This document shows positions 61,023 through 64,000 of a stretch of DNA of 64,000 bases, one piece after another. Under the pieces are notes generated by a model, which had not been told where the DNA came from, made no database searches, and saw only the letters and a list, made by a program, of their open reading frames with translations. Source of the DNA: Cupriavidus taiwanensis (lineage in GTDB: Bacteria; Pseudomonadota; Gammaproteobacteria; Burkholderiales; Burkholderiaceae); NCBI RefSeq assembly GCF_900249755.1, contig NZ_LT976854.1, positions 182,234-246,233 of the forward strand, read 5' to 3'. The position numbers and the translations under genes are program-made. Each line of letters begins with the position of its first letter. Position 1 is the first letter of the stretch.

Positions 61023-63614
61023 ATGCTTGAAAACTATCGCGCACATGTGGCCGAGCGCGCCGCGCTTGGCATCCCCCCTCTGCCCCTGACCGCCAAGCAG
61101 ACGGCCGAGCTGATCGAACTGCTGAAGAACCCGCCCGCCGGCGAAGAACAGAACCTGGTCGAGCTGATCTCCCACCGCGTGCCGGCCGGCGTCGATGACG
61201 CGGCCAAGGTCAAGGCCTCGTACCTGGCCGCCGTGGCACTGGGCAAGGAAAAGTGCGCGCTGATCTCGCGTGCCAAGGCTACCGAGCTGCTGGGCACCAT
61301 GCTGGGCGGCTACAACATCTCGCCGCTGATCGAGCTGCTGGACGACGCCGAAGTCGGCACCGTCGCCGCCGACGCGCTGAAGAAGACCCTGCTGATGTTC
61401 GACGCCTTCCACGACGTGAAGGAGAAGGCCGACAAGGGCAACGCCAATGCCAAGGCCGTGCTGCAAAGCTGGGCCGACGCCGAATGGTTCACCAGCCGTC
61501 CGGAAGTGCCGCAAAGCCTGACCATCACCGTGTTCAAGGTGCCGGGCGAAACCAACACCGACGACCTGTCGCCCGCGCCGGACGCCACCACCCGCCCGGA
61601 CATCCCGATGCACGCGCTGGCGATGCTGAAGAACAAGCGCGAAGGCGCGGCGTTCCAGCCGGAAGAAGACGGCAAGCGCGGCCCGGTCAAGTTCATCGAA
61701 TCGCTGAAGGAAAAGGGCCACCTGGTCGCCTATGTGGGCGACGTGGTCGGCACCGGTTCCAGTCGCAAGTCGGCCACCAACTCGGTGCTGTGGTTCACCG
61801 GCGAAGACATCCCGTTCATCCCGAACAAGCGCTTCGGCGGCGTGTGCCTGGGCAACAAGATTGCCCCGATCTTCTACAACACCATGGAAGACGCCGGCGC
61901 GCTGCCGATCGAGCTGGACGTGTCGAAGATGGAAATGGGCGACGTGGTCGAGCTGCGCCCGTACGAAGGCAAGGCGCTGAAGAACGGTGAAGTGATCGCC
62001 GAGTTCAAGGTCAAGTCCGACGTGCTGTTCGACGAAGTCCGCGCCGGCGGCCGCATCCCGCTGATCGTCGGCCGTGGCCTGACCGCCAAGGCGCGCGAGG
62101 CGCTGGGCCTGGCCCCGTCGACGCTGTTCCGCCTGCCGCAGAACCCGGCCGATACCGGCAAGGGTTTCACGCTGGCGCAGAAGATGGTCGGCCGCGCCTG
62201 CGGCCTGGAAGAAGGCAAGGGCATCCGCCCGGGCACCTACTGCGAACCGAAGATGACCTCGGTGGGCTCGCAGGACACCACCGGCCCGATGACCCGCGAC
62301 GAGCTGAAGGACCTGGCCTGCCTGGGCTTCTCGGCCGACCTGGTGATGCAGTCGTTCTGCCACACCGCCGCGTATCCGAAGCCGGTCGACGTCAAGACCC
62401 ACCACACGCTGCCCGAGTTCATCAGCACCCGCGGCGGCATCTCGCTGCGCCCGGGCGACGGCGTGATCCACTCGTGGCTGAACCGCATGCTGCTGCCCGA
62501 CACCGTCGGCACCGGCGGCGACTCGCACACCCGCTTCCCGATCGGCATCAGCTTCCCCGCCGGCTCGGGCCTGGTGGCCTTTGCCGCCGCCACCGGCGTG
62601 ATGCCGCTGGACATGCCGGAATCGGTGCTGGTTCGCTTCAAGGGCCAGATGCAGCCGGGCGTGACGCTGCGCGACCTGGTCAACGCGATCCCGCTGTACG
62701 CGATCAAGCAAGGCCTGCTGACCGTGGCCAAGCAAGGCAAGAAGAACATCTTCTCGGGCCGCATCCTGGAAATCGAAGGCCTGCCCGACCTGAAGGTCGA
62801 GCAAGCGTTCGAGCTGTCGGATGCATCGGCTGAGCGTTCGGCCGCCGGTTGCACGGTGCGCCTGAACAAGGACCCGATCATCGAATACATCAACAGCAAT
62901 ATCACGCTGCTGAAGTGGATGATCGCCCAGGGTTATCAAGACCCGCGCAGCCTGCAGCGCCGCATCAAGGCCATGGAAGCGTGGCTGGCCGATCCGAAGC
63001 TGCTGGAGCCGGACGCCGACGCCGAGTATGCCGCCGTGATCGAGATCGACCTGGCCGACGTGCATGAGCCGATCGTGGCCTGCCCGAACGACCCGGACGA
63101 CGTGAAGACGCTGTCCGAGGTGGCCGGCGCCAAGATCGACGAAGTGTTTATCGGTTCGTGCATGACCAACATCGGCCACTTCCGCGCAGCGTCCAAGCTG
63201 CTGGAAGGCAAGCGCGACATCCCGGTCAAGCTGTGGGTGGCCCCGCCGACCAAGATGGACCAGAAGCAACTGACCGAGGAAGGCCACTACGGCGTGTTCG
63301 GCACCGCCGGTGCCCGCACCGAAATGCCGGGCTGCTCGCTGTGCATGGGCAACCAGGCACAGGTGCGCGAAGGCGCGACCGTGATGTCGACCTCGACCCG
63401 CAACTTCCCGAACCGCCTGGGCAAGAACACCAACGTGTACCTGGGTTCGGCCGAACTGGCGGCAATCTGCTCGCGCCTGGGCCGCATCCCGACCAAGGAC
63501 GAGTACATGGCCGACATGGGTGTACTGAACGCCAACGGCGACAAGATCTACAAGTACATGAACTTCGACCAGATCGAGGACTTCAAGGAAGTGGCCGACG
63601 GCGTGAACGTGTAA
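61023..63614 (+). CDS. acnB: bifunctional aconitate hydratase 2 / 2-methylisocitrate dehydratase (AcnB)
   Basis: An 863-residue AcnB that converts citrate to isocitrate in the TCA cycle, and probably 2-methyl-cis-aconitate hydration. N-terminal HEAT-like domain ([20 protein letters not shown]), swivel domain ([40 protein letters not shown]) and catalytic domains with [17 protein letters not shown]; Fe-S cysteines in [13 protein letters not shown] and [15 protein letters not shown]. The ATG at 61023 follows AGCAGGTTCCC. A strong terminator follows. Confidence 0.97.
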   Translation: MLENYRAHVAERAALGIPPLPLTAKQTAELIELLKNPPAGEEQNLVELISHRVPAGVDDAAKVKASYLAAVALGKEKCALISRAKATELLGTMLGGYNISPLIELLDDAEVGTVAADALKKTLLMFDAFHDVKEKADKGNANAKAVLQSWADAEWFTSRPEVPQSLTITVFKVPGETNTDDLSPAPDATTRPDIPMHALAMLKNKREGAAFQPEEDGKRGPVKFIESLKEKGHLVAYVGDVVGTGSSRKSATNSVLWFTGEDIPFIPNKRFGGVCLGNKIAPIFYNTMEDAGALPIELDVSKMEMGDVVELRPYEGKALKNGEVIAEFKVKSDVLFDEVRAGGRIPLIVGRGLTAKAREALGLAPSTLFRLPQNPADTGKGFTLAQKMVGRACGLEEGKGIRPGTYCEPKMTSVGSQDTTGPMTRDELKDLACLGFSADLVMQSFCHTAAYPKPVDVKTHHTLPEFISTRGGISLRPGDGVIHSWLNRMLLPDTVGTGGDSHTRFPIGISFPAGSGLVAFAAATGVMPLDMPESVLVRFKGQMQPGVTLRDLVNAIPLYAIKQGLLTVAKQGKKNIFSGRILEIEGLPDLKVEQAFELSDASAERSAAGCTVRLNKDPIIEYINSNITLLKWMIAQGYQDPRSLQRRIKAMEAWLADPKLLEPDADAEYAAVIEIDLADVHEPIVACPNDPDDVKTLSEVAGAKIDEVFIGSCMTNIGHFRAASKLLEGKRDIPVKLWVAPPTKMDQKQLTEEGHYGVFGTAGARTEMPGCSLCMGNQAQVREGATVMSTSTRNFPNRLGKNTNVYLGSAELAAICSRLGRIPTKDEYMADMGVLNANGDKIYKYMNFDQIEDFKEVADGVNV

Positions 63615-63642
63615 GCCGGGCAGTCAGGCTGGCTTGAAGGAA

Positions 63643-63673
63643 GGGCCCCGCGTTGCGGGGCTCTTTTGTTTTT
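63643..63673 (+). terminator. acnB rho-independent terminator
   Basis: GCCCCGC-GTT-GCGGGGC forms a 7-bp GC stem, extended by flanking G-C/A-T pairs, followed by TCTTTTGTTTTT. It lies 30 bp past the acnB stop. Confidence 0.88.
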
Positions 63674-63730
63674 GGCTTCTGTCGGCTTACCGGGCAATTA
63701 GTGCCACTAGCAATGAGTAACCGCTTGGGT

Positions 63731-63920
63731 ACTCCCTCTCCCGCTTGCGGGAGAGGGGAGCAAACCGGCAGCGAGATCATTGCCTCGAACGTTCCAACTC
63801 TCGCTTGTGTACTCCCTCTCCCGCGCGCGGGAGAGGGGAGCAAACCAGCAGCGAGATCATTGCCTCGAACGTTCCAACTCTCGCTTGTGTACTCCCTCTC
63901 CCGCTCGCGGGAGAGGGTTG
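63731..63920. repeat. 80-bp tandem extragenic repeat with hairpins
   Basis: The unit begins ACTCCCTCTCCCG at 63731, 63811 and 63891, giving an exact 80-bp period: two complete copies (with a handful of differences) and a partial third. Each copy carries a hairpin CCCTCTCCCGC / GCGGGAGAGGG, followed in the full copies by AGCAAACC and GATCATTGCCTCGAACGTTC. No gene is seen from 63615 to the window end. Confidence 0.9.
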
Positions 63921-64000
63921 GGGTGAGGGCGGGGCATATCAACGAAGCAAAGGCCGTCGCCATTGCCACCGCCGGCCCTCACCCCCGGCCCCTCTCCCGC
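63907..64000. repeat. imperfect long inverted repeat at window end
   Basis: The arm GCGGGAGAGGG-TTGGGGTGAGGGC at 63907-63930 is nearly the reverse complement of GCCCTCACCCCCGG-CCCCTCTCCCGC at 63975-64000. This is the CCCTCTCCC/GGGTGAGGGC type of extragenic palindrome common in GC-rich proteobacteria; the second arm may continue past the window. Confidence 0.7.

Noticed and set aside
61002..63287. 761-residue frame on the minus strand opposite acnB
   Set aside because: Shadow of strongly codon-biased acnB; no recognisable protein pattern.
63731..63920. CRISPR array
   Set aside because: The repeats are 80 bp with no unique spacers and contain hairpins; no cas genes are in the window.

Overview
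The window looks like a chromosomal segment of a Cupriavidus/Ralstonia-type betaproteobacterium (Burkholderiales). Base composition is very GC-rich. Six proteins are of the Bug/TctC periplasmic receptor family that is hugely expanded in this group. A Burkholderia-type porin, the DUF3348-DUF802-OmpA-DUF2894 gene quartet, a tandem glycine riboswitch ahead of a DadA-type flavoenzyme, and the fliLMNOPQR order are all consistent with this. No rRNA, tRNA or CRISPR array was seen. The genus call is inference from gene content, not from a search.

Layout. 1-4878: end of an acyl-CoA catabolic cluster (acyl-CoA dehydrogenase cut by the window edge, SDR dehydrogenase, two Bug receptors, one LivK-like receptor). 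4879-7960: visibly less GC-rich accessory patch with a LexA-type box, a DUF5131 (Gp37/Gp68, three-Cys-motif) gene, a convergent tcmP-type methyltransferase-like gene and a small DUF1484-like gene. 7963-9497: dadA-like gene under a two-aptamer glycine riboswitch. 9723-13757: TonB-dependent receptor, His-rich sialidase-fold protein and thioredoxin-fold protein in one tight operon. 13817-16780: DUF3597 protein, porin, secreted metallo-beta-lactamase-fold hydrolase. 16808-20617: GntR regulator with two Bug receptors, divergent from a PDC-hydrolase-type amidohydrolase. 20652-25590: four-gene operon that looks like a MotAB/ZorAB-type ion-driven membrane motor.

25717-31994: repeat lipoprotein, LuxR-type response regulator plus hybrid histidine kinase, two DUF1254/DUF1214 proteins. 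32041-35780: VOC protein, SsuA-like receptor, tctBA transporter without an adjacent tctC. 35910-40741: phospholipase C, small lipoprotein, large-subunit catalase. 40857-46608: GntR/FCD regulator, Bug receptor, CoA-transferase, quinone oxidoreductase, glutathione S-transferase, enoyl-CoA hydratase. 46888-48522: chemoreceptor. 48574-54022: LysR regulator divergent from an acyl-CoA dehydrogenase / unknown protein / CoA-transferase / Bug receptor operon. 54160-56079: ParDE-like toxin-antitoxin pair and rtcB. 56114-60554: flagellar fliLMNOPQR, minus strand. 61023-63614: acnB with terminator, followed by 80-bp tandem extragenic repeats.

The general theme is scavenging of organic acids: Bug receptors and TctAB bring in carboxylates, CoA-transferases and acyl-CoA dehydrogenases activate and degrade them, and local GntR/LysR regulators sit beside candidate palindromic operators. 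The two places most likely to hold under-described biology are the LexA-boxed DUF5131/TcmP cassette (4978-7284) and the DUF3348-DUF802-OmpA-DUF2894 motor-like operon (20652-25590).
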